A DNA stretch of 64,000 bases from Gordoniibacillus kamchatkensis (GCF_000829455.1 NZ_JXAK01000023.1:33232-97231), one strand, 5' to 3'. Positions 28,865 through 38,288 are shown, counted from the stretch's first letter. Translations and numbers: made by a program. The notes: generated from the sequence alone by a model not told the origin.

Positions 28865-30183
28865 ATGCAGGGGGTGTGGCGGGAATTGGCTAATCAACAT
28901 AGACAGGAAGCAAAGTCGCGGGCCGCTTTTGCGGCGGCGAAGGAACTGATCCCCGGCGGCGTCAACAGCCCGGTGCGGGCGTTCAAATCGGTCGGGCTCA
29001 CGCCGCTGTTCATGGAACGGGGCGAAGGATCGCGCGTTTACGATATCGACGGCAACGAGTTTATCGATTATGTCGGGTCGTGGGGGCCGCTCATCGTAGG
29101 TCACGCCCATCCGGAGGTGCTTGCGGCGATTCATGACATGGCGGTAAAAGGAACAAGCTTCGGCGCGCGACGCTCATCGAAACGGAGATGGCGAAGCTTG
29201 TCATCGAACGGGTGCCGTCCGTCGAAATGGTGCGCATGGTCAACTCCGGAACGGAGGCGACGATGAGCGCCTTGCGTCTGGCGCGCGGCTATACGAAGCG
29301 GAACAAAATCGTCAAGTTCGAAGGCAGCTACCACGGCCACGCCGATTCGCTGCTCATCAAGGCGGGATCGGGCGTCGCCACGCTCGGCTTGCCGGACAGC
29401 CCCGGCGTGCCGGAAAGCGTCGCCGTCAATACAATTACAGTCCCTTACAACGACCTGGAGTCGATCGGGGCCGCCTTCCGCGCTTATGGCGACGACATCG
29501 CGGCAGTCATCGTCGAGCCGGTCGCCGGCAATATGGGCGTCGTGCCGCCGCAGCCCGGTTTCCTGGAAGGGCTGCGCGCGATTACGAGCCAGTACGGCGC
29601 GCTGCTCATTTTCGACGAAGTGATGACGGGCTTCCGCGTTCACCTGAACTGCGCGCAAGGCTTGTACGGCATAACCCCGGATTTGACCTGCCTCGGCAAA
29701 GTGATCGGCGGCGGTTTGCCGGTCGGCGCTTATGGCGGGCGCAGAGACATTATGGAGCAAGTCGCTCCGAGCGGTCCGATCTATCAGGCGGGCACGTTGT
29801 CGGGCAATCCGCTGGCGATGGCCGCCGGCTACACGACGCTGAAGCTGCTCGGGCAGCCTGGCGTATACGAGGAACTGGAGCGCAAATCGGCCCGGCTCGA
29901 AACCGGATTTGCCGCCAATGCGGCGGAAGCCGGCGTGCCATGCACGATCAATCGCGTCGGGTCGATGATTTGCCCGTTCTTCACGGCGCAGCCGGTCGTC
30001 GACTACGAGTCGGCGAAAACGTCCGATGTGGCGCGCTTTAACGCTGTGTTCGGACACCTGCTCGACCACGGCGTATCGATCGCGCCGTCCCAGTTCGAGG
30101 GCATGTTCGTATCGACGGCGCACACCGACGACGATATCGAGGCGACGATCGAAGCGCACCGCGAGGCGCTCAAGAGACTGTAG
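28865..30183 (+). CDS. hemL: Glutamate-1-semialdehyde 2,1-aminomutase (one apparent 1-base loss)
   Basis: PLP enzyme making 5-aminolevulinate. AAAGGAA sits 7 bases before ATG 28865. [43 protein letters not shown] and the PLP lysine in [17 protein letters not shown] are visible. The frame breaks at about 29166-29170 (GGCGCGCGACG, presumably GGCGCGCCGACG). Restored, it reads [17 protein letters not shown] and gives 439 residues. It closes the hem block as in B. subtilis. Confidence 0.94.
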
Positions 30184-30193
30184 ACATATTGGC

Positions 30194-30233
30194 AAAAAAG
30201 CAGCCGGCTCCGTAAGGAGCTGGCTGCTTTTTT
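30194..30233 (+). terminator. Terminator of hemL
   Basis: AAAAAAGCAGCCGGCTCC pairs with GGAGCTGGCTGCTTTTTT; symmetrical and strong. Confidence 0.9.
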
Positions 30234-30279
30234 ATGAAATCCGTTCAATACAGCTTCAGCCTGCACAGCGTATTTCTGC

Positions 30280-30353
30280 TTAGCGGAACTGTGTTCCGTT
30301 AAGTTTTATCCGACCCTCTACTATCAGTATGATAGCGGAACTGTGTTCGTTAA
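30280..30353. repeat. Two small hairpin repeats TTAGCGGAAC-TGT-GTTCCGTTAA
   Basis: Copies at 30280-30302 and 30333-30353 (the second one base shorter). Each is an inverted repeat around TGT. They lie in the 515-base gap between hemL and the ANT(6)-like gene. Beyond them to 30698 the only feature is a mini-ORF (TTG 30559, eight codons, behind AAAGGAG) that could be a leader peptide. Confidence 0.6.
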
Positions 30354-30698
30354 GGCTTTCAAGGATAATCGTGTCGAGCGTTAGGCCGTATGGATCTCAT
30401 GCATGAACCTCTGGGCAACGTTCTTCCAAGCCTGAAAAGCGTCGTTGCGCCCCCCCCGATTTCGCTATCCTTGTGTATTCCCGATGCGAGTGCTAATCTT
30501 AAGTAAAACCATAACCAATATTTGGACACCGCAATGGTCCCGAAAGGAGAAGAGGCCGTTGAAGAAATTACTGGATAAGTTATAACGTGCCGTTCCGTCC
30601 GGTATCCAAACCGTACGCATTCGCGGACCTCCGCAGGCATTCCGAATATCGAATCCGGATCATGAATGCGATAACTTATGCGGAGGTTGAAATAACGT

Positions 30699-31574
30699 AT
30701 GCGAAGCGAAAACGAAATGATGGAACTCGTTGTCGGGTTTGCGCAGCGCGATGAGCGAATTCGCGCCGTAGCGATGAACGGTTCCCGGACGAACCCGAAT
30801 GCGCCCAAAGATATGTTTCAGGATTTCGATATCGTTTATCTTGTTACCGACATGGATTCTTTCATTCGCGACCCGAACTGGATCGATGTATTCGGCGAAC
30901 GGATCATCATGCAAACTCCAGAGAACATGTCCATGTTTCCGCCGGAATTGGGCGGGCGGTTTTCCTATTTGATGCTGTTTGCCGACGGAAACCGCATTGA
31001 CTTGACGCTGATTCCCCTCGAACAGAAAGACGCCTACTGCAACGAGGATAGGCTGACGGTCATCTTGCTGGACAAAGACCGCTGTTTGCCGGCGATCCCC
31101 CCTTCGACCGATGAGGACTACCGGGTCAAGCGCCCGTCCGCGGCTTACTTCTCCGATTGCTGCAACGAGTTCTGGTGGGTTTCCACGTATGTGGCCAAAG
31201 GCTTGTGGAGAAAGGAAATACTTTACGCCCAGGAACATCTTAACCATTATGTCCGGCCGATGCTGCTCAAAATGCTGGAATGGCAAGTCGGCATCCAAAC
31301 GGATTTCTCGGTAAGCGCCGGAAAATGCAGCAAGTACCTGGAGAAATATGTTTCGCAGCAAACATGGCAGCAGCTTCTTTCCACCTATGCCGACGGAAGC
31401 TATGACCATACGTGGGAAGCGCTGTTCGCCACGGGAGAGCTGTTCCGCCAGACGGCCGAGTATGTCGCCAATCAGTTGAACTATCGATATCCCGATGAAG
31501 ACGATCGGCGTGTAACCGCGTATTTGAAGCGCGTCCGAGCTTTATCGCCGAATGCCAACGCAATCTATGAATGA
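30699..31574 (+). CDS. Aminoglycoside 6-adenylyltransferase family protein (ANT(6)/AadK-like)
   Basis: 291 residues, the normal length. The nucleotidyltransferase signature GSRTNPNAPKDMFQDFDIVYLV (residues about 28-50) provides the catalytic Gly-Ser and paired Asp. Also seen are DRLTVILLDKD, FWWVSTYVAKGLWR and LLKMLEWQVG. The family transfers AMP to streptomycin; chromosomal copies such as B. subtilis AadK give weak intrinsic resistance. Activity here is inferred only. GGAGG lies about 15 bases before the ATG. It shares a strong terminator with the convergent gene. Confidence 0.85.
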   Translation: MRSENEMMELVVGFAQRDERIRAVAMNGSRTNPNAPKDMFQDFDIVYLVTDMDSFIRDPNWIDVFGERIIMQTPENMSMFPPELGGRFSYLMLFADGNRIDLTLIPLEQKDAYCNEDRLTVILLDKDRCLPAIPPSTDEDYRVKRPSAAYFSDCCNEFWWVSTYVAKGLWRKEILYAQEHLNHYVRPMLLKMLEWQVGIQTDFSVSAGKCSKYLEKYVSQQTWQQLLSTYADGSYDHTWEALFATGELFRQTAEYVANQLNYRYPDEDDRRVTAYLKRVRALSPNANAIYE

Positions 31575-31601
31575 AACATTTGAAGATGCCGTACATGAAT
31601 A

Positions 31602-31649
31602 AGGCTGCCGCAACAGCAGACGCTCTCTGCTGTTGCGGCAGCCTCTTTT
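31602..31649. terminator. Bidirectional terminator, perfect 19-bp stem
   Basis: AGGCTGCCGCAACAGCAGA pairs exactly with its complement across a 5-base loop, T-run on the right. It serves the ANT(6)-like gene and the leftward glycosidase. Confidence 0.9.
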
Positions 31650-31658
31650 AGTGGCCGA

Positions 31659-33364
31659 TTATTTCGCCGTTGTGCCGCCGGTATTCGGTTCGGTTGCGCC
31701 GGTGCTCGTGCCCGAACTTCCGCCGCCCGAAGACGAACCGGACGATGGGGACGTGCTTGGCGCCGTTTTGCCGGAGTCCGTCGTTGAAGCGCCCGCCGTG
31801 CCGCTCCCCGTTCCCGACGTTCCAGCCGCCGATCCCGACGTGCCTGCAGTCGAGCCGGAAGTACCCGTCTTACCTGCCGTGGAGCCTGACGTTCCTGCGG
31901 ACGTACCGGACTTTGCGCCGGTTGTACTGTCGGCAGATGAAGAACCGGTATCGACGGTAGCGCCGCCTCCCGCAGCCGTTCCCGCGTCAGTTTTCTTGCC
32001 GCTGCCCGCGGACGTTCCGGTTCCGCTCCCGGTCTCGCTGCCTGACGTTGTTCCCGTGCCGCCGGCAGTGCTTCCTTTACCGCCCGCACCCGATTTGCCG
32101 GCCGTCTCCGTCTGCTTGCCCGCATCGCCCGTTTTTGCGGCGGTGCCGGACGGATCCTTCGTTCCCGCCCCCGCTTCGCCTTCGGTTTTTGCGGCAGAAT
32201 CCGTCTCCTTCTTCGGTGCTGCCGGCGTTTCCTTCTTGTATAGTTCGGGATGGGCTTTCAGATCCGCCTGATAGTACGGGTTGTCGTAAGCGCCGCCCGG
32301 ATCGATGTGGTCCAGACGTCCCAGATCGGTTTGTTGACGAGCGTCTCCGGATGGTCGAAGACGAGGAAGGACGACGGCAAACGGCGTTCGCCGTAGCGGC
32401 TGGACGGCTTCGTAATGAGCTCTTTGTTGTACACCAGCTCGGAGGAAGCGCCGCCGTCCAGGAAGCCGGCGTTGACGCAGCCTTCGGCGAGCAGCAGATC
32501 CTGAATTTCGCGCAGCGTGGCGCCGACGCTGTGCGCCTGCCTGCCGTCGACGACGGCGAAAATGACCGTGCCGTCGGCACGCTGGCCGACCGCCGTGCGC
32601 GGCCCGCGGCCCCAGCCGCCGTCCCCGCTCGTGATGAGCGGCTTGCCGTTGGCGATTACGCGCGGGTAAAACATAACCGCTTCCGACACGCCCAGCTTTT
32701 GCAGCTCGGGATACGTATATTTGCCGATGACGAGCGTGCCTTCCTTGGTGAAGCCGACGATATGCTGCGGCACGTTGCCGTCCTGGTCGATATAAAGCAG
32801 CTTGCCGCCGGAAATAATAGGCCCGATCGGCGCAAAGCCGTTGCCGAGTCCGTCCGGATCGACAAAACCGCCGCCGTTCACGCCGGCGACAGCGCCGGTC
32901 CGTTCGACCATGGACGTAATGCGCTCGCCTTCGCCCGCCTTATCCGGCACGACGACGCGGATCGAGCGCGGGTCGTAGACGTACATCAGCTTGCCTTTCC
33001 AAAACTCGCCGGAAATATCTTTCACCGAGACGAGCTCGTCGATTTTGCGGTTCTTATTGAATTTGATGGCCGACATGTCCTGCTTTTCGGTCGCGTTCTC
33101 GTCGCTGATGCTCCACATTTGCCGGATCATTTCGTCGCGCTTTTCGGCCCCGACGAATATCCAAGCCCAATCGCGGTGCTGCGTCGTAATGACCGTCTCC
33201 GCCAAAAACTCGCGAATTTGCGTCCCCGGCGCGGTAAAAAACAAAAAGGTTGAAGCCAGAAACGCCAATGCGGCGATAATCGACAACAATCGCTTAAGCC
33301 AGCTCCAGCCGCGAACGTGATTCGTCGTAGCCGATATCCATTGAATTGCTGTATTCAAGACCAT
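31659..33364 (-). CDS. Membrane-anchored phosphodiester glycosidase (NAGPA-like) with long Gly/Ser/Thr tail (one apparent 1-base loss)
   Basis: A membrane segment is at about residues 25-47 (LLSIIAALAFLASTFLFF). The NAGPA/phosphodiester glycosidase domain follows: VAGVNGGGFVDPDG, PIISGGKLLYIDQDG, GPRTAVGQRADGTVIFAVVDGRQ, and NAGFLDGGASSELVYN, which is diagnostic. At about 32312 one base seems lost (DVW then DHIDPGGAYDNPYYQADLKAHPELYKK). Restored, the frame continues for some 215 residues of Gly, Ser, Thr, Ala and Lys to a stop at 31659. The total is about 568 residues. The family uncaps or hydrolyses sugar phosphodiesters; the substrate here is unknown. The start could also be TTG 33358. Confidence 0.85.
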
Positions 33365-33507
33365 TCTCTCCCAAAGCTAAATTTGCGCTATCTATCATTC
33401 TATCATATTCGCGCTTCCCGTTTATATGAAAATTGTTAAAAAACTGAGGATTTTGGCGTGCAAAATTCACAGCTCCGATATGGTAAAATGAAAAGTAATT
33501 TCCGAGG

Positions 33508-33694
33508 CCGCCCGAGAAAAGCGGAGCGGAGGATAGGAATGTGCGACTTGGAGCCGCAAGTTTTGCGCAGCAAAACCCGCATCGTAAGCATCAGTCTTTG
33601 AACTCGTGTCATATTTGAGGAAACACGAGTATGGGCGAAGCCGGAGACCCACATTCTGGAGTCCGCAGCGAAGCGCTGCTTTGTCGGGCAGCCT
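33508..33694 (-). mobile_element. MITE-like dispersed element, copy B (inverted)
   Basis: Read on the minus strand it shows GCTTCGCTGCGGACTCC, AATGTGGGTCTCCGGCTTCGCCCA, an ACTCGTGTTTCC / GACACGAGTT hairpin and CATTCCTATCCTCCGCTCCG. The ends GCCCGACAAAGC and GCCCGAGAAAAGC form an inverted repeat. It is flanked by AATTTCCGAGGC (33497-33508) and AATTTCCGAAGC (33698-33709). Confidence 0.65.
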
Positions 33695-33739
33695 GAAAAT
33701 TTCCGAAGCTTATACAAGCCATAAGGAGCGTCCAACAAC

Positions 33740-33853
33740 GTGAAGCGTTACTATTTTTTCGATCTGCCGATCGACCTGATCGCCGTTCTGCTCATTTTCG
33801 CCGTTTCTCTTGCCGTTATCGTTATGGTCGCCGGACGCCGGAGCAAGCGATGA
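33740..33853 (+). CDS. Small membrane protein, 37 aa
   Basis: GTG start 11 bases after AAGGAG. The product begins MKRYYFFDLPIDLIAVLLIF and ends VMVAGRRSKR. One hydrophobic helix (about 11-31) is followed by a basic tail, so a single-pass protein with the C-terminus inside. Its TGA overlaps the ATG of the pseudouridine synthase (ATGA), implying coupled translation. Unknown function. Confidence 0.65.
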   Translation: MKRYYFFDLPIDLIAVLLIFAVSLAVIVMVAGRRSKR

Positions 33854-34740
33854 CCGCGGCCTATAAGCGATACGGCGAGTGGATGGAGCTGCGGCTGCCC
33901 CGCCATATCTCTACAGACGAGCCGCCCGGTGAAAATGTTGCCGCCCAGCTTGGCATCCCGCCCAAGCTGTGGGCGCGGCTGCAGCGCGAAGGAGGCGTGG
34001 AAACGGACGGCCGGCGCCTCCGCCTGCGGTTATTTCCCAGGCAATCGCCCGGCTTCGAACCGGAATGGCACAACATCGATATATTGTTCGAAGACGATTT
34101 CTGTCTTGTGGCCGCCAAACCGGCGGGGATGCCTGTGCATCCGGCCGAGCGCGGCCGCGGAGGGACGCTGGCGAATGCCGTCGCTTGGCATTACGAAGCG
34201 AGCGGACAGGAGACGGCCGTTCGTCATATTCACCGCCTGGACGCGGACACGACCGGGCCTGTACTGTATGCCAAAAACGAGCTGGCGCTCGCGGTGCTGG
34301 ACGAAGCGATGCGCCGCAAACACATTGGACGCACTTACGTCGCCTTCGTGCATGGAAGTATCGAGCAGGAACGGATACGGATCGACGCACCGATCGGCCG
34401 CGACCGCCACCATGCCGGCAAACGGCGCGTTTCGCCCGGCGGCGACCCGGCAGTAACTCTCGTCGAGACGTTGGAGCGTTTCGGCGACGCATCGCTTGTC
34501 CGCCTGACGCTGGAAACCGGCCGCACCCATCAAATTCGCGTCCATATGAGCCATACCGGCCATCCGCTGCTCGGCGACGCGCTCTACGGCGGATCGACAA
34601 GCCGTATCGGACGCCAGGCGCTGCACGGCGAAGCGCTCGCCTGGCCGCATCCGTTCGGCGGCGAAACGGTGCGCGTCGAGGCGCCGTGGCCGGACGATTT
34701 GCTGCGTCTGGCCGGTCGGCTGAGGCGCACCGCAAAATAA
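33850..34740 (+). CDS. RluA/RluD-family pseudouridine synthase
   Basis: 296 residues. An N-terminal S4-like region (about 20-60) is followed by the catalytic core: FCLVAAKPAGMPVHP, the catalytic Asp in HRLDADTTG (usually TSG), RTYVAFVHG, ETGRTHQIRVHMSHTGHPLLGDALYG. It isomerises uridines in rRNA or tRNA; the target cannot be told. It is translationally coupled to the 37-residue membrane protein upstream. Confidence 0.92.
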   Translation: MTAAYKRYGEWMELRLPRHISTDEPPGENVAAQLGIPPKLWARLQREGGVETDGRRLRLRLFPRQSPGFEPEWHNIDILFEDDFCLVAAKPAGMPVHPAERGRGGTLANAVAWHYEASGQETAVRHIHRLDADTTGPVLYAKNELALAVLDEAMRRKHIGRTYVAFVHGSIEQERIRIDAPIGRDRHHAGKRRVSPGGDPAVTLVETLERFGDASLVRLTLETGRTHQIRVHMSHTGHPLLGDALYGGSTSRIGRQALHGEALAWPHPFGGETVRVEAPWPDDLLRLAGRLRRTAK

Positions 34741-34836
34741 TAGTCATGGCCCCCTTGTTCCATCCATATATTTGTACAGACAAGGATGCCCGTTCCCGGT
34801 TATACGGGGCAGGGATGGAAGGAGGACTAGGCGAAA

Positions 34837-36063
34837 GTGACCGAGAAGCAGTCAGGGTTAAGATTCGATATTTACGAACGGGTGCATTTGCAGGAAGAGG
34901 ACCGCAGCATCCGGGAGTTGGACGAGATCGAGCTCGTGCCTTTCATCGAAGTTGTGTCCCAAAGCGATCAAGCGGTTTTGAAAGGCCATCTCCGTTTAAA
35001 CGGCACGTATACAGCCGAAGAGGAAGGCGGAACCAGGCAGCTGGAGCATCGCATTCCGGTCGAAATTACGCTGCCGCTCAGCCGTGTCGGCAACTCCTCG
35101 GACTTGTCCGTGGAGATTGAGAACTTCGATGTCGACGTACTGTCGCCGCGCAGCTTGAATGTCACCGGCGTGCTTTCGCTGCACGGGGTAGAATTGGCGC
35201 CGCAAGGACAAAGCGGCGAATGGCGTGCGGAGGAGGAGACGGTGTTCGTCCATCGCGCGGAAGAGGGCGATGCGCCAAGCTTTTCCGAACCCGCCGTGCA
35301 GTGGACTGCCGAACCGGCTATTGAACTCACTTTCCGGCAACCCGCCGAGCAAGTCGCAGAGCAATCGGCAGAGCAGCCCATAGAGCAGCCCGCAGAGCAG
35401 GCGACGGGGCAATTTGCACCATCGCCCGAACAGGAAGCGTCTGCCGCGCCGAGGGCGGGAGAGCCCCCGGCGGTTCAGTCATACCCGTATGCACAACCGG
35501 CGCAGCATTTGCAGCCCGCTTCTCAGGGGGCCGGGGCGTCCGGAGCCAATATTGTCGCTGCGGAGGAATCGGCAAAACCGCTCGATGTGAACGTCGATGT
35601 GGCGGCGGAAGAAACCGATGTGATCGGCTTGGAGCAGGTCGATGAAGCGGAGCTGCAGCCTGAAATCGAGCTGCATGCGGAGAAGAAGGACGTCAAAGTA
35701 GCGTTCGGCAGCAAAAAAGTGGCGGAGCTCGCCCAAGAAGCGACCTACGGCATCAAGTCGCTGCTGCAGAAAAGCTCCTCGGTTTTTATCGACAAACGCA
35801 AGAAGACGCCTGCGGAAGCCGCAGCGGAGCGGCCGGCAGAACAGCCGGCGGCAGCGGAAACCGTCGAATGGAAGAAGCTGTTTCTCGGTTCGGAAGCCGA
35901 AGGCGGGCAGTTCCGCAAGCTGAAGCTGGCGATCGTGCAAAAAGAGGAGACGCTGGAGACGATTGCCCAGCGCTACAAGCTCAGCCCCCGCGAGCTGCAG
36001 CTGCTGAACCGTCTCCAAGACGGGGAAATCAGCGAAGGGCAAGTCATCTATATCCCGAGATAG
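34837..36063 (+). CDS. spoVID: Stage VI sporulation protein D-like spore coat morphogenetic protein
   Basis: 408 residues, shorter than the B. subtilis protein (about 575). The N-terminal conserved region (residues 1-120: LRFDIYERVHLQEED, LKGHLRLNGTY, HRIPVEITLPLSRV) matches SpoVID. The middle is a long Glu/Gln/Pro/Ala-rich linker with PAEQ repeats. The C-terminus is a LysM domain (KLKLAIVQKEETLETIAQRYKLSPRELQLLN..VIYIPR) very like the SpoVID end. It encases the spore coat with SpoIVA and SafA. GTG start after GGAAGGAGGA. The hemL-spoVID-valS-folC order supports it; ysxE is missing. Confidence 0.85.
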   Translation: MTEKQSGLRFDIYERVHLQEEDRSIRELDEIELVPFIEVVSQSDQAVLKGHLRLNGTYTAEEEGGTRQLEHRIPVEITLPLSRVGNSSDLSVEIENFDVDVLSPRSLNVTGVLSLHGVELAPQGQSGEWRAEEETVFVHRAEEGDAPSFSEPAVQWTAEPAIELTFRQPAEQVAEQSAEQPIEQPAEQATGQFAPSPEQEASAAPRAGEPPAVQSYPYAQPAQHLQPASQGAGASGANIVAAEESAKPLDVNVDVAAEETDVIGLEQVDEAELQPEIELHAEKKDVKVAFGSKKVAELAQEATYGIKSLLQKSSSVFIDKRKKTPAEAAAERPAEQPAAAETVEWKKLFLGSEAEGGQFRKLKLAIVQKEETLETIAQRYKLSPRELQLLNRLQDGEISEGQVIYIPR

Positions 36064-36085
36064 CTCATACTGCGCAAAATGCTGC

Positions 36086-36124
36086 AAAACCGGGTTCGAC
36101 CGCCGAGTGGTCGGACCCGGTTTT
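36086..36124. terminator. Terminator between spoVID and the convergent gene
   Basis: AAAACCGGGTTCGACC / GGTCGGACCCGGTTTT, symmetrical, so it can act both ways. Confidence 0.85.
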
Positions 36125-36162
36125 CATTTGCGGGGCATTGCATCCGTGCCTTAAGCTATACG

Positions 36163-36915
36163 TCACTTTCGGTTTTTCGCGATATACGCTTCGATTTCCG
36201 CCGTCTGGCTTTTTTTCGCCGGTTTGTAGGCATGGGCGGCGCCGTAAGGAGGCGGATCGTCCCGCAGCGGCTCGCGGTCGGCATTGTAAACGGCGTCGTC
36301 CAGATCGTGGAGGATGCGGTATGCATATATGACGGCTTGTGCATCGTGCTTGTCCCGGGCGATGCGGAGCAGCGCCGCAATGTTCCGAAAGTCGGCCTTA
36401 ACGCCGTCGTTGACGTTTACCGCCGCCATCCGATCGAAAAGCTCGGGGAGGGTGGCGTTTTGCTTCGCGAATGCGTCCCAGCCTGCGGTCATCGTCTCTT
36501 TCACCGCACCGCTTGAGCCTGTCTTGGCGAAGCTGAGCATGCTGTGGAACCGCTCGTGCAAATTCGCCACCGGTTCGACCGATTGCTCGTGCTTCGTCAT
36601 TCCGAGCTCCAGCGCCCGCATAAGCGTCGCGGGAGGCAGCTGATACAGCCGGACGACTTTGCCATCTGAGTCGACGTACGCTTCATTGATATCGCCGCTT
36701 GCGTCGAAGTGGACCCGTTTATCGTCCAGCGCCTCGGGTCTGATGAGGGCAGGAACATCTTTGGCAGCAGCTGCTTGCTGTTCGGTTCTGGCAGTTCCCG
36801 ATAAGCTTCCGCGCGGTCCCTGCTTATAGTACACATAACCGCCGGCTCCGACGGAAGCGAGCAAACAAACGGCGATTGCCGCCCCGATCAAGTTGTTGCG
36901 CACCGATTCGTTCAT
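36163..36915 (-). CDS. Membrane-anchored hypothetical protein, 250 aa
   Basis: ATG 36915 follows GGGGAGGAT. A short N-terminus (MNESVRNN) leads into one hydrophobic segment (LIGAAIAVCLLASVGAGGYVYY, about 9-30). The outer domain has no motif I recognise; it contains RPEALDDKRVHFDASGDINEAYV and a C-terminal Lys-rich end (YIAKNRK). The same cell-surface topology recurs in several genes in this window. Function unknown. Confidence 0.65.
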   Translation of the reverse strand: MNESVRNNLIGAAIAVCLLASVGAGGYVYYKQGPRGSLSGTARTEQQAAAAKDVPALIRPEALDDKRVHFDASGDINEAYVDSDGKVVRLYQLPPATLMRALELGMTKHEQSVEPVANLHERFHSMLSFAKTGSSGAVKETMTAGWDAFAKQNATLPELFDRMAAVNVNDGVKADFRNIAALLRIARDKHDAQAVIYAYRILHDLDDAVYNADREPLRDDPPPYGAAHAYKPAKKSQTAEIEAYIAKNRK

Positions 36916-37059
36916 GCCATCCTCCCCTCTCTTTAGCGTATAACTTATATTACCAGAGGTCCCTGAAATTATCATGAACCTATTTAAGAAATTTTTAATA
37001 AACGGTTCATCGGCGTTTTATTTTTAGCGCCTATCATTAGCAATGCAAGCAATCCGGAT

Positions 37060-37232
37060 TGTCCGAGAAAGCAGGGCTGCGCTACGGACCTAAGAATGTG
37101 GGTCTCCGGCTTTCTTGAAATCGTGTTCCTATGAATTGAATTCAAAACATGCGGGAACACGAGTTCAAAAGCGCACGTTACGCTCCAAGGCCTACATTCC
37201 CATCCTTCGCTCCGCCTTTCTCTGGCAGTCCG
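37060..37232 (+). mobile_element. MITE-like dispersed element, copy C
   Basis: Same block order as copy A: GGGCTGCGCTACGGACCT, AAGAATGTGGGTCTCCGGC, TCGTGTTCC / GGAACACGAG, CATTCCCATCCTTCGCTCCG. The ends GTCCGAGAAAG and CTTTCTCTGGCAG are an imperfect inverted repeat. It lies in the 348-base gap before the secreted-protein gene. Confidence 0.65.
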
Positions 37233-37263
37233 GGACATCATACTTATATTCAGGAGGATGAGC

Positions 37264-38187
37264 ATGAAAAAAAAGTGGTTAGTTCTAGGAAGCGCCATCG
37301 GCATCAGCAGCGTAGTCATGGTGGCGACGGGCATTAGCGCGATGGCCGGCACGTCGGGCTACGACGCCTATAAATCCGCACTGAAAAACACGAAAACGGT
37401 GAGCAGCGTCGCCATACAAGCGGAAGCGCAGCTGCAGGACAACGGCAAAGTGCTTGTCGACGCAAGCGGCAGCGCGAAAGTAAACGTGAGCGCGAAAACC
37501 GCCAGCGGCAGTGCGGACGTCACGGCTGACGGTACGAAGCAGTCGTTAAGTTTCTACAAGCAAGCAGGCGGCGCGGTGCTGAAATCCAGCGCAAGCGACG
37601 TGTTCTATGTAAAAACGCAAAACGCCAAGGAAAAGCGCAGTAAACCGAAAGACGACGCTTCCGAGCAGCAAATGTCGCAGCAAGCGGAAACCGTTATCGA
37701 CGCGTTGGTCGGCAACTTGAAAGATTACGTTGCCGTGAACGACCAAACGGACGGCTCGAAGGAAATCTCCGTACAGCTGGATAACTCGCAGCTTCCCGCC
37801 GTCGTGAACGCGATCGCGCCAATCGCCATCAAACAGGCGACGAAGGAGCATAAGAACGAGAATCGGAATAGCGGAGAGCAAGCAGGCGAATTCCCGTTCC
37901 AGGAAAACGTTATTAAATCCGCTGTTCCTCAGCTTACACAGGATATTAAAATCGAAAAGGTCGCTGTCAAAGCGAACATTAACGCTTCGAACTACATCGA
38001 TCATCAGGAAGCGGATCTGACCGTATCCGGCAAAGACGATAGCGGTGCGGCCCACCAAGTGACGCTGCATCTTCAAGCGGATTTGTCGGGCTATAACAGC
38101 ACGACGCCGGATACGATCGACCTGACGGGCAAGAACGTGCAGCAAATCAAGCGCGATATCGGCAAACATCACGGCGAAAACGGCTGA
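37264..38187 (+). CDS. Secreted hypothetical protein, 307 aa
   Basis: AGGAGG precedes ATG 37264. A signal peptide is at about 1-28 (KKKW, then a hydrophobic stretch to ISAMAG). The mature part is rich in Ser, Ala, Lys, Asp and Gln, with alternating beta-type stretches such as KVLVDASGSAKVNVSAKTASGSADVTADG. No cysteines, no known motif. It precedes an ABC transporter and a two-component system on the same strand, but a hairpin separates them, so linkage is only possible. Confidence 0.7.
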   Translation: MKKKWLVLGSAIGISSVVMVATGISAMAGTSGYDAYKSALKNTKTVSSVAIQAEAQLQDNGKVLVDASGSAKVNVSAKTASGSADVTADGTKQSLSFYKQAGGAVLKSSASDVFYVKTQNAKEKRSKPKDDASEQQMSQQAETVIDALVGNLKDYVAVNDQTDGSKEISVQLDNSQLPAVVNAIAPIAIKQATKEHKNENRNSGEQAGEFPFQENVIKSAVPQLTQDIKIEKVAVKANINASNYIDHQEADLTVSGKDDSGAAHQVTLHLQADLSGYNSTTPDTIDLTGKNVQQIKRDIGKHHGENG

Positions 38188-38220
38188 CAGAACAACTGGC
38201 ACCGGCGTTAACTGGCCAAC

Positions 38221-38263
38221 GTGCGGCAGGCCGGCTCACATCCTAAGTCTGCCTGCCGCTTTA
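38221..38263 (+). terminator. Weak terminator or attenuator
   Basis: GCGGCAGGC pairs with GCCTGCCGC across a 19-base loop, followed by TTTAAT. Confidence 0.45.
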
Positions 38264-38288
38264 ATCATTCAAAGGGGGGATTGGCTCA

